DNA of 8,488 nucleotides from Candidatus Poribacteria bacterium. Lineage in GTDB: Bacteria > Poribacteria > WGA-4E > WGA-3G. The number at the start of each line of letters is the position of its first letter. Within the stretch, counting starts at the first letter, position 1. A model generated the notes under the pieces. That model was not told the DNA's origin. It ran no database searches and saw only the letters and a program-made list of their open reading frames with translations. The DNA is taken from positions 1-8,488 of the forward strand of contig JAPPMR010000122.1 in the NCBI GenBank assembly GCA_028818995.1. The letters run 5' to 3'. Of this stretch, positions 1-5,522 are shown in pieces. The position numbers and the translations under genes were made by a program.

Positions 1-233
1 TTGTGAAGTTTGCCGGAATTTCGCTGGCAGAGGCAGTTTCACTTGCCACGCTACAACCTGCCCGATTACCTGGCTTGGAAGAAGATATGCTTAATATGAA
101 TGAGAATAGTCAAGTTAACCTGATTTTATTTGAGTGGAATGATGCAACTTGTGAAATAGATTTGATGGCGACGATTCTCAAGGGGCAAATGGTTTATCAG
201 AAAGAAGTCAGGACTATTTATGGTAGAGATTAG
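1..233 (+). CDS. Amidohydrolase, NagA-like, C-terminal fragment (5' end outside window)
   Basis: This is the last ~77 codons of a gene entering from the left edge; the reading frame is open from base 3 to a TAG at 231-233. The peptide matches the C-terminal signature of amidohydrolases such as N-acetylglucosamine-6-phosphate deacetylase: 'SLAEAVSLATLQPARLPGL' corresponds to the family's 'S.eeAv.laT.nPArllGL' helix, and the following 'VNLILFEWN' and 'ILKGQMVYQ' correspond to the 'ADLvvfd' and 'v..GkvVy' strands of the composite beta-sandwich. The family removes the N-acetyl group from GlcNAc-6-phosphate or hydrolyses related amides in the cytoplasm with metal ions; the metal ligands would lie upstream and cannot be seen. 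The usual 'G.l..GkdADLv' stretch is degenerate here (NMNENSQVNLI). The GTG at 3-5 is not a credible start because the fold is already near its end. It converges on the methyltransferase gene. Class is fairly sure, exact substrate is not. Confidence 0.72.
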   Translation, partial: VKFAGISLAEAVSLATLQPARLPGLEEDMLNMNENSQVNLILFEWNDATCEIDLMATILKGQMVYQKEVRTIYGRD

Positions 234-254
234 AATTAACGCTACATTCTTAAA

Positions 255-323
255 CTGTAGGAGGGAACTCCGATTCCCGACTGTTCCTAAGTTTCTGTCG
301 CGATTCGGAGATCGCTCCTACAG
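255..323. repeat. Imperfect 27-bp inverted repeat (hairpin, TAGGAG/CTCCTA family)
   Basis: Arms at 255-281 and 297-323 pair over 27 positions with four mismatches around a 15-nt loop. The outermost 9 bp (CTGTAGGAG/CTCCTACAG) are perfect. It lies between the convergent amidohydrolase and methyltransferase genes, where it could act as a two-way transcription stop, but there is no T-tract directly after either arm. The right arm is closely repeated at 390-415, which points to a dispersed palindromic repeat family rather than a one-off terminator. Confidence 0.8.
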
Positions 324-389
324 AGGAAACGTAGATTTATTTCTATAGTCCACTATAGTTTTAGGTTTTTTGTCCATTTTAGCCGAAAA

Positions 390-415
390 GTCGCGACCGG
401 GAGGTCGCTCCTACA
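390..415. repeat. Third half-copy of the GTCGCGA...CTCCTACA repeat
   Basis: These 26 bases match the right arm of the neighbouring inverted repeat (297-322) at 22 of 26 positions, in the same orientation. The copy has its own small hairpin: GCGACC (393-398) pairs perfectly with GGTCGC (403-408) around GGGA. Read on the - strand this hairpin lies about 60 nt after the methyltransferase stop and is followed by GACTTTT, so it may serve as a weak terminator for that gene. Confidence 0.7.
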
Positions 416-466
416 TTTAAGAGTCCTACACAAAAAATGATACGGTTTGAATCAGATGAACCTAAT

Positions 467-1210
467 TTAAGGCTTTTTTTGGCAAATCATAGCGGTGATC
501 CAGCAGAAACGTTTGAATATCGGAAACATTCGTAAAAGACTTCTATCAATCAATCTAAGAACTTGGAGTGTCCACCGATAGAATATAGGAATTGGGATTA
601 TCCGTTTCCAAAACAGCGCGCCTAAAGAGAAGATATGGAATTCACGGTGTTCCATCTCCTCGAATTCTTTACCTATTGCCTCAATATCGTGAAGTGAAAA
701 GTAATGCAACTCACGGGAGTATTTGAGAAACAGTTTGCGATAGAGCCACACTATCGGGTGATTTCGCATATTTTCCATGAAAATTGCCTTTCCACCCGGT
801 TTAAGAACACGGTAGCACTCTTTCGCAGTTTGCTTGTGTTCTGTAAACACCAACACAGATTTAGAGATGATAAAGTCAAAGGTATTGTCAGGAAAAGCGA
901 GTTGGGTAGCATCCATTAGGGAAAAGTCAACAGTATCCGCGACTTTGTGTTGGTTTACCCTCTCTTTTGCTTCATCAAGCCGAAAGGGCAACAAGTCAAT
1001 ACCAACAACGGATGCCCCTTGTTTTGCAAGTAGTGTTGCAGTACCGCCTGTGCCTGTGCCTAACTCAAGAACCTTTTTCCCTTCCAATGCTCCGATTTTG
1101 GGAAGGACGTACTCAAAAACGGGTAGGTAGAAGTCTTCCCACCAGAGCAAGAGATCCGTTTCAACAGCACAGGTGCTCCCTTTTGGTTGCGATTCATCGG
1201 GTTCACGCAA
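467..1210 (-). CDS. Class I SAM-dependent methyltransferase (UbiE/Methyltransf_11 type)
   Basis: A 247-aa cytoplasmic methyltransferase. The SAM-binding motif I is VLELGTGTGG at residues 47-56, the acidic ribose-binding residue is D72 in VVGIDLL (68-74), motif II is FDFIISKSVL (111-120) and motif III is RVLKPGGKAI (134-143); this is the normal order and spacing of the Rossmann methyltransferase fold. The N-terminal piece, with WWEDFYLPVFEYVLP (23-37), and the basic, aromatic C-terminal third (about 150-247) would set the substrate, which cannot be named. The start is a TTG at 1208-1210; the upstream frame is open for only 10 more codons with no ATG, and the TTG lies 2 nt after the isomerase stop, so translation is probably coupled to that gene. 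Its ribosome site would lie inside the end of the isomerase (GGGGAAA, 1219-1225). The chemistry is firm; whether it modifies a quinone, lipid or small metabolite is open. Confidence 0.85.
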   Translation of the reverse strand: MREPDESQPKGSTCAVETDLLLWWEDFYLPVFEYVLPKIGALEGKKVLELGTGTGGTATLLAKQGASVVGIDLLPFRLDEAKERVNQHKVADTVDFSLMDATQLAFPDNTFDFIISKSVLVFTEHKQTAKECYRVLKPGGKAIFMENMRNHPIVWLYRKLFLKYSRELHYFSLHDIEAIGKEFEEMEHREFHIFSLGALFWKRIIPIPIFYRWTLQVLRLIDRSLLRMFPIFKRFCWITAMICQKKP

Positions 1211-1212
1211 AC

Positions 1213-1971
1213 CTATATTTTCCCCATCTTTCGTAGATTTTCAATGCATTTTTCGGCACATTCAAGCGGTGGATACGCATAACTTTCCTGCTCAACGATG
1301 TACCACTCAGTGCCACCGACGGTTTCGAATGCATGAAACAGATCGTCCCAAGGTATATCGCCTTCTCCGATGAGCGCCTTGTCGTTGGTGGCGGAGAATT
1401 CTTTGATATGTACCAATTTTGACCTGCCTGAGTAACGTTCGATAAACGTAATATTATCCGCTCCTGCGCGGAGGACATGTCCTGTGTCAATTTGCAGGAC
1501 AATACTGTCATGAGTGTTGCTTGCGAATGTATCCCACGGCACTTCACCTTCTAAAGGTTTAAATTCACCTGTGTGATTGTGGTAGCCAACAAACATACCT
1601 TGGTCAGAGATTTTCTCTGCAATCTCATTGAATAGTTTTGCTGTGTTTCGCCACGCCTCCTGAGAATTAGTGTACTCTCCCCCTAATCCCGGCACAATCA
1701 GATAGGGATTGCCAAGAATTTTATTGAATTCCACTGTCTCGGCGAGTGTGTCACCGAGTAGTGTGTTCAATCCTGTATGCGTGCCAACAACTTTTAATTC
1801 AAGGTCGTCACACATGCCGCGCAATTCTTCTGCTGACCGGTCATAATAACCAGCAAACTCAACGCCTTCATATCCCATCTGTGCTACCGCTTGAAGTGTA
1901 AGGGATAGGTCTTTTGCACAATCTTCTCTAACAGAATACAACTGTAACGCTATCGGAATTCTATCGCTCAA
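1213..1971 (-). CDS. Sugar phosphate isomerase/epimerase, TIM-barrel (AP endonuclease 2 superfamily)
   Basis: A 252-aa protein of the xylose-isomerase-like TIM barrel family, which interconverts ketoses, aldoses or inositol derivatives (IolE/IolI/tagatose epimerase type) using a divalent metal. Landmarks: LQLYSVR at 9-15 (first strand), GYEGVEFAG at 33-41, GYHNHTGEF at 129-137, LQIDTGHV at 159-166 (metal aspartate D162 and H165), HIKEF at 188-192 (metal histidine H188), GEGDIPW at 202-208, and YIVEQE at 224-229 (catalytic/metal glutamate). All expected active-site positions are present and the length is a little short of the usual 260-290. The start is a TTG at 1969-1971, supported by a perfect AAGGAG (1979-1984) at 7-nt spacing, with no better ATG nearby. 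It is the first gene of a two-gene unit with the methyltransferase. The 'LQLYSVR' opening is typical of the many paralogues found in Planctomycetes and Poribacteria. The exact sugar is unknown. Confidence 0.88.
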   Translation of the reverse strand: MSDRIPIALQLYSVREDCAKDLSLTLQAVAQMGYEGVEFAGYYDRSAEELRGMCDDLELKVVGTHTGLNTLLGDTLAETVEFNKILGNPYLIVPGLGGEYTNSQEAWRNTAKLFNEIAEKISDQGMFVGYHNHTGEFKPLEGEVPWDTFASNTHDSIVLQIDTGHVLRAGADNITFIERYSGRSKLVHIKEFSATNDKALIGEGDIPWDDLFHAFETVGGTEWYIVEQESYAYPPLECAEKCIENLRKMGKI

Positions 1972-1978
1972 TTAGGTT

Positions 1979-1984
1979 CTCCTT
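1979..1984 (-). promoter_or_regulatory. Shine-Dalgarno AAGGAG deciding the TTG start of the isomerase
   Basis: On the - strand, AAGGAG lies 7 nt before the TTG at 1969-1971. This perfect site is the main reason to accept TTG as the true start. Confidence 0.75.
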
Positions 1985-1991
1985 GTTTGAA

Positions 1992-1997
1992 ATTATA
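1992..1997 (-). promoter_or_regulatory. Extended -10 promoter element (TGGTATAAT) for the isomerase-methyltransferase unit
   Basis: The - strand reads TGGTATAAT at 2000-1992: a consensus TATAAT preceded by TG at the extended -10 position. The only -35-like hexamer is ATGCCA (2017-2022) at a loose 19-nt spacing, 4 of 6 to consensus. A start near 1985-1986 would give a very short leader of about 14 nt that still holds the whole AAGGAG site. The element overlaps the terminal arm of the palindromic repeat at 1995-2153. Confidence 0.5.
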
Positions 1998-2153
1998 CCA
2001 TTTCTAAATGATTATGTGGCATTATTTCGTAGGTCGGGTAGAGCGAAGCGAAACCCGACACGTAGGATTAGATAGGGTTTCCATGTCGGGTTTCGCTGAC
2101 GCTCTACCCGACCTACATTTTATTTATGACAATTTGTCAATTGGAAATGGTAT
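1995..2153. repeat. Nested palindromic element, ~159 bp (MITE/REP-like)
   Basis: Three nested inverted layers are seen. The outer ends ATACCATTTC (1995-2004) and GAAATGGTAT (2144-2153) are exact 10-bp inverted repeats. The core arms GTAGGTCGGGTAGAGC (2029-2044) and its complement (2101-2116) are 16-bp perfect. They continue inward to AGCGAAACCCGACA (2047-2060) and its complement (2084-2097), 14-bp perfect, with a 1-nt length difference between. The zone between outer ends and core is 24 nt on one side and 27 on the other and has diverged; the right one holds a 13-nt palindrome TGACAATTTGTCA (2128-2140). There is no ORF inside and no clear target duplication. It sits between the stop of the lipoprotein gene and the start of the isomerase. 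It resembles a non-autonomous mobile palindrome; no matching transposase is in the window. Confidence 0.8.
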
Positions 2154-2235
2154 TAGTTGGTGAAAACAGTTCAAAAATTAAATGTAAATCACGCAATAAG
2201 TAGTTTTGGGCTTGGAATGTAATTTCAACGCAGGA

Positions 2236-2859
2236 TCATTTTTGGTTTTCCGATTGCCTTGGATTTCCATCACTGAACACCCTAATTTCTCGTAGTACAA
2301 CATCCTGAAAGGACACTTTTGTTTTGCCAGTAATTGGTTCTCGTGTGGTGCGTGCTGAATCACGATTGACATAGATAACAACTCTGAGCATCCGCACTGG
2401 CCTGTTAATGTCAATGCGTATTACCTTACCGTTTACGGATCTGGCAATCTTTCGACTTTTCACTGGTTCAAAGTGAGATGCTTTTTCATCCGCCATCTCT
2501 GCAGTAGATGTGTCTACAGAGAGACGTAAAATGTTTGAAATTGGATGCACCTCAATGTAAGTGACATGCGTAAGTGTGTTAAGTTGAATCAGTGCCTCAA
2601 CTTTATCTTTTCCTTCCAACCAGTCGCCATATCCGGTACTGCCTTTATAATTAGTGTTATCCTTTTCAACAAAGGTTTTTACCTTCAGGATACTGGATGT
2701 GGAAAGATCGCCATCGACGAGTGATGGGTACTTCTGGCAGGATAAGGATGTAGCCTCTATTCGTCTTGGAAGCGACTGATACAAAGATGCACAACCTATT
2801 GTGAGTAGCCATACTCCGATTACCATACATAAACGTAAAGAATGGGTTCTACTCAACAT
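2236..2859 (-). CDS. Putative lipoprotein with discoidin (F5/8 type C)-like beta-sandwich
   Basis: A 207-aa exported protein of unknown specific role. Residues 1-22 form a signal peptide (basic start, hydrophobic core MVIGVWLLTIG) ending at C23, a lipobox-like LTIGC, though T at -3 is not the usual residue. The rest resembles a galactose-binding/discoidin fold: 'YPSLVDGDLSTS' (44-55) matches the N-terminal '.a.DGd..T.W' signature, 'ALIQLNTLTHVTYIEVHP' (89-106) the 'i.ldLG....v..i.v' strands, 'VRMLRVVIYV' (155-164) the 'aryvRi.v' strand, and 'VVLREIRVFS' (187-196) the closing 'i.EieVy' strand. The expected W after DGDLST is missing. Such domains bind sugars or other surface ligands. The start is the ATG at 2857-2859 with GGAGGTGA (2865-2872) as ribosome site; an in-frame GTG at 2866-2868 is part of that site. 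It follows the Gfo oxidoreductase by 97 bp and may be its own unit. Confidence 0.62.
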   Translation of the reverse strand: MLSRTHSLRLCMVIGVWLLTIGCASLYQSLPRRIEATSLSCQKYPSLVDGDLSTSSILKVKTFVEKDNTNYKGSTGYGDWLEGKDKVEALIQLNTLTHVTYIEVHPISNILRLSVDTSTAEMADEKASHFEPVKSRKIARSVNGKVIRIDINRPVRMLRVVIYVNRDSARTTREPITGKTKVSFQDVVLREIRVFSDGNPRQSENQK

Positions 2860-2864
2860 GGTTT

Positions 2865-2872
2865 TCACCTCC
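2865..2872 (-). promoter_or_regulatory. Shine-Dalgarno GGAGGTGA fixing the lipoprotein start
   Basis: The - strand GGAGGTGA is an 8-base match to the anti-SD tail, with its GGAGG part ending 8 nt before the ATG at 2857-2859. It contains the in-frame GTG that a longest-ORF caller would choose, so the shorter, 207-aa form is preferred. Confidence 0.75.
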
Positions 2873-2918
2873 GTTCATTACTGAAAAGTCGTTTTTCACA
2901 GGAATTTACATGTCCAAG

Positions 2919-2951
2919 CTATTTATTTTGGTGAATTGTCACCTATTTATT
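2919..2951. repeat. Short palindrome framed by 9-bp direct repeats
   Basis: CTATTTATT occurs at 2919-2927 and again at 2943-2951. Between them lies GGTGA-ATTG-TCACC (2930-2943), a 5-bp inverted repeat with a 4-nt centre. The block sits in the 97-bp gap between the Gfo stop and the lipoprotein start. It could be an operator or a weak stem-loop; no T-tract follows on the transcribed strand, so a standard terminator is unlikely. Confidence 0.4.
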
Positions 2952-2956
2952 AAGTC

Positions 2957-3976
2957 TTATGTCATCGGCAGGTTGACAACCTGACCACTATCAGCAGAAA
3001 CAAGCCCAGCCTCCAAGATTTCTTGGGCATCTCGGCTAATATACGGACAGCACAAACCGTCTATCGGTTCACCTGTTTCCAAGCAGTGAATCAAGTATTC
3101 TGGCGCGTTCCGCTTACCCTCTGGAATTGGGTCGGGGTCTATCACTTGAGTATCACCGCCAGCGGGGTTCAAATTTACTTGGTTGCCGGTTACCGTCAAT
3201 GCTCCTTCGGTACCATAGACCACAGGATTTGGTGTGACGTAGCCTGTTTTTTGTGTCCACGATGCCTCTGTGATACCGAATGCGTTGCCGTATTTCATCA
3301 GGATAACAGCATTGTCATCAGGGAGAGGATAGTCTTTGACAAAGGTGCCGCGGAAGGCAGTTACCTGTTCAGGTAGACCAAGTAGGTAGGCACACATATC
3401 TGCACAATAACAGCAGTAGTCCATCAATGCCCCCGCACCGTTTTTCTCTTCATCGTATAGCCACTCGTAGAAATAGCGAGAACACCCTATCTCTTTTGGT
3501 CCGTTATGTGCTGAACGCCATTTGAAGTAGAAGACATCACCGATTGCACCGTCTTTGATTAGCTGCATTGCAGTATTCAGCGCAGGACTCCACGCAGTGG
3601 GCCAATTAATCATCAGGGAAATGCCAGCGTTTTGTGCAGTGTTAAGCATTTGATCCGCTTGGGACAGTCGTGCTGACATCGGTTTTTCTGAAACAACATG
3701 GACGCCTTTAGATGCTGCAGCTTCAACGATTTCTGGTCCCGCGTTATTTTCTGCACATGCTTGAATGATGTCTAATTCCTCTTTATCTAACATCTCTTGC
3801 CAAGAATCATAGACGTTTTCAACACCTGTTTCTGATTTGAATTGGTCGCGTAATTCCGCATTGACATCGCCTGCAGCGACGATTTCAACGTTTGGGTGCT
3901 CTTCCCAGCGATTCAGTTCACCCCAGACATGGTCATGTACGAGCGAAGCAAAGCCAACCCGATAGGTTTTTGACAT
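2957..3976 (-). CDS. Gfo/Idh/MocA family NAD(P)-dependent oxidoreductase
   Basis: A 339-aa cytoplasmic dehydrogenase, close to the usual 330-390 aa. The N-terminal Rossmann domain (about 4-120) begins with YRVGFASLVHDHVW, where the usual GxGxxG loop is replaced by GFASLVHDH. The conserved catalytic-lysine motif is EKPMS at 97-101. The C-terminal alpha/beta domain carries 'GAGALMDYCCYCAD' at 180-193, the counterpart of 'GGGaL.D.G.H..D'; the usual glycine and catalytic histidine positions are C188 and Y190. The family oxidises or epimerises sugars, inositols and related polyols. The ATG at 3974-3976 has an AGGAG (3986-3990) at 9-nt spacing. It begins 35 bp after the zinc dehydrogenase stop, so the two are probably one operon handling the same polyol or sugar. 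Family assignment is sure, substrate unknown. Because of the altered loop and His position it may belong to a divergent Planctomycetes/Poribacteria-type subfamily. Confidence 0.9.
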   Translation of the reverse strand: MSKTYRVGFASLVHDHVWGELNRWEEHPNVEIVAAGDVNAELRDQFKSETGVENVYDSWQEMLDKEELDIIQACAENNAGPEIVEAAASKGVHVVSEKPMSARLSQADQMLNTAQNAGISLMINWPTAWSPALNTAMQLIKDGAIGDVFYFKWRSAHNGPKEIGCSRYFYEWLYDEEKNGAGALMDYCCYCADMCAYLLGLPEQVTAFRGTFVKDYPLPDDNAVILMKYGNAFGITEASWTQKTGYVTPNPVVYGTEGALTVTGNQVNLNPAGGDTQVIDPDPIPEGKRNAPEYLIHCLETGEPIDGLCCPYISRDAQEILEAGLVSADSGQVVNLPMT

Positions 3977-4011
3977 AAATTACATCTCCTGTATTCAATT
4001 ATTTGTTTTAC

Positions 4012-5064
4012 TTATTCCTCAGCGCGAACGGCAATTTTGATTGCTGTTTCACCGTTAATACGGTAACCACCATCAAGCGCCTTAAATCCGTCTTCAACCT
4101 CTGAAAGCGGTAACTGGTGGCTAACCATGTCAGCAAAAGGCAGATCACTTTTTTCAAGGAGCGGGAGTCCTCGGACGAAATGTTCGTATTGACTTCCCCA
4201 GATTGCTTCAACGCGAAGGTTTTTACGCATGAGCAATTGGTTGATATTAAAGTCAATTGAACCCATATCCACAAAGTGACCGACTTCAACAAAAGTGCCG
4301 CTACGCCGGGTGTAACCTAATCCCTCTGGTGTCGCAGGGAGGAATCCTGCACATTCAAACACAACGTCTGCCCCCTCATTACGCGGTGTTTCCGACTTAA
4401 CAAGTTCTGTCCGCTCCTCCGCAGAGGTGACTTCTTCAATATCAATTGTAACATCTGCCCCGAACCGTTTTGCCAGTTCCAACCGTCCAGCAGGACCGCC
4501 GACCATAATTATCTTTCCCGCACCGCTTAATTTGGCACAAGCGAGGGTTACCAGTCCGATTGCGCCAGAACCCTGCACAACGACGGTATCACCGAATTTT
4601 ATCTCTCCACGCATGACCGCATGGACACCAACAGTGAAAGGCTCTGTAAGCACAGCAACCTCTGGTGAAACATCTGTTTTCATGAAACAGGTGTTTGGGT
4701 AGGTGAGATACATGTAATCAGCGAACCCACCACGGAAGTGTGGCGCTTCATCAGGATTCCATTGAAAGCCGTACCCGCCATAGTCGGTGCCGGGTGCAAA
4801 TATAACCCTGTCTCCCTCTTTGATCGGTTTGCCAACATAATCTGTTTTCACGCCTTCACCGATTGCCTCAACAATACCGACATTTTCATGCCCTAATAGA
4901 ATCTCTGTTTTAAAGCCGTTCTGCCAGTTATGGAGGTCGGTCCCACAGATACCTGCTAACTCTTGACGGAGTAGCAGCGTGTTAGGATCGGGGTCGGGTA
5001 CTGGGTATTCGCGTATCTCAAAATCTTTGCCATAAGCAACTACGGCTCTACCGGTTCGAGGCAT
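4012..5064 (-). CDS. Zinc-binding alcohol/polyol dehydrogenase (MDR superfamily)
   Basis: A 350-aa medium-chain dehydrogenase that would oxidise an alcohol or polyol with NAD(P). The GroES-like catalytic domain holds the zinc ligands C40 (GICGTD, 38-43), H59-E60 (GHEN, 58-61) and E141 (LTEP, 139-142). The Rossmann domain has GSGAIG at 165-170, and the segment ending the second strand, VGGPAGRLELAKRFGAD (188-204), has no acidic residue right at the strand end, so NAD versus NADP is unclear. The four cysteines of the structural-zinc lobe are absent: the corresponding stretch (about 88-112, FAPGTDYGGYGFQWNPDEAP) has none. ATG at 5062-5064 is backed by AGAGGAG (5071-5077) at 6-nt spacing. It leads the Gfo oxidoreductase by 35 bp, a common pairing in sugar or inositol catabolism. 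A terminator-like hairpin lies directly upstream of its ribosome site, which may regulate expression. The substrate could also be a threonine- or sorbitol-like compound. Confidence 0.9.
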   Translation of the reverse strand: MPRTGRAVVAYGKDFEIREYPVPDPDPNTLLLRQELAGICGTDLHNWQNGFKTEILLGHENVGIVEAIGEGVKTDYVGKPIKEGDRVIFAPGTDYGGYGFQWNPDEAPHFRGGFADYMYLTYPNTCFMKTDVSPEVAVLTEPFTVGVHAVMRGEIKFGDTVVVQGSGAIGLVTLACAKLSGAGKIIMVGGPAGRLELAKRFGADVTIDIEEVTSAEERTELVKSETPRNEGADVVFECAGFLPATPEGLGYTRRSGTFVEVGHFVDMGSIDFNINQLLMRKNLRVEAIWGSQYEHFVRGLPLLEKSDLPFADMVSHQLPLSEVEDGFKALDGGYRINGETAIKIAVRAEE

Positions 5065-5078
5065 AGTTATCTCCTCTC

Positions 5079-5120
5079 AAAAATGTGAGGTAAGGATGGG
5101 AGACCAACCTTTACCTCACA
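5079..5120 (-). terminator. Hairpin plus T5 tract after the small membrane protein, abutting the dehydrogenase SD
   Basis: On the - strand, TGTGAGGTAA (5120-5111) pairs perfectly with TTACCTCACA (5093-5084). The stem continues with GG/CC past one bulged A, then UGG/CCA past a U-U mismatch, to a four-base UCUC loop. TTTTT follows at 5083-5079. This has the form of an intrinsic terminator and starts 10 nt after the membrane protein stop. It ends only 1 nt before the dehydrogenase ribosome site (5071-5077), so any transcript that includes that gene with an upstream promoter must carry the hairpin. Confidence 0.72.
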
Positions 5121-5130
5121 ATCTATTTTC

Positions 5131-5418
5131 TCAGACATATTTTCGCTTTTTTCGCTTGAGAATGATGAAAATCACAACAACTCCGACGATTGAAATCCAC
5201 AGCCAATTGGCTTTAAAAATCTCAAAGAAGATGTTAAAGGCTATCATGGTAAGAACTTCAATACCAATTATTGCCAAAGCTTTTCCCCATGGAAAATCTG
5301 CATTATGACGGTCGCGCAACCTATAGGCATATAACCACGAAACACCTATAGTGCCAACTATAGCCACAAAAAACAGTAAGTTAACCAGTCCTTGGATGCC
5401 GCTCAAAATGGTAACCAT
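5131..5418 (-). CDS. Small three-TM membrane protein of unknown function
   Basis: A 95-aa integral membrane protein that I do not recognise as a named family. Three hydrophobic segments are clear: about 8-31 (GIQGLVNLLFFVAIVGTIGVSWLY), 46-66 and 71-87. The loop RLRDRH (33-38) and the tail KRKKRK (88-93) are strongly basic, so by the positive-inside rule the N-terminus lies outside and the C-terminus in the cytoplasm. The ATG at 5416-5418 has AAGGAG (5428-5433) at 9-nt spacing, which argues for a real gene, as does the terminator-like hairpin just after its stop. It lies 104 bp downstream of fdhD, so it could be transcribed with it or alone. It could be a small helper of a transport or respiratory complex, but nothing in the sequence shows this. 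Confidence 0.7.
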   Translation of the reverse strand: MVTILSGIQGLVNLLFFVAIVGTIGVSWLYAYRLRDRHNADFPWGKALAIIGIEVLTMIAFNIFFEIFKANWLWISIVGVVVIFIILKRKKRKYV

Positions 5419-5522
5419 GAAAATTCACTCCTTTTAAGTTTACTTGTCACTATAGAGACGCTTCATTTCAAAAAGATAGCAAGATTTGTGGCACTAATGG
5501 AATTGTCTGTTTTTATATTCTG

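Noticed and set aside
3..5. GTG at the left edge as a start codon
   Set aside because: The encoded peptide is the C-terminal end of an amidohydrolase; the gene must begin outside the window.
255..415. CRISPR array
   Set aside because: Only three half-copies with inverted orientation and unequal spacing are present; there are no regular spacers or cas genes.
704..1373. Several overlapping + strand ORFs opposite the methyltransferase and isomerase
   Set aside because: They lie opposite genes with clear family motifs, have no ribosome sites and encode nothing recognisable.
1203..1547. 114-aa - strand ORF in another frame of the isomerase
   Set aside because: It is a shadow of the isomerase frame, whose active-site motifs are intact.
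2105..2139. TTGACA on the - strand inside the palindromic element as a -35 box
   Set aside because: At 17-nt spacing the -10 would be TGTAGG, which is poor; the extended -10 at 1992-2000 is a better candidate.
2860..2868. Longer lipoprotein start at GTG 2866-2868 (210 aa)
   Set aside because: That GTG is part of GGAGGTGA, which is a well-spaced ribosome site for the ATG at 2857-2859.
3023..3376. 117-aa + strand ORF opposite the Gfo oxidoreductase
   Set aside because: Cys- and Trp-rich antisense translation with no motif; the - strand gene is certain.
5419..5522. Promoter for the small membrane protein (TATAGT at 5449-5454 on the - strand, within the imperfect palindrome 5446-5459)
   Set aside because: A -10-like hexamer is present but no acceptable -35 at 15-19 nt spacing, so the call is too weak to list.
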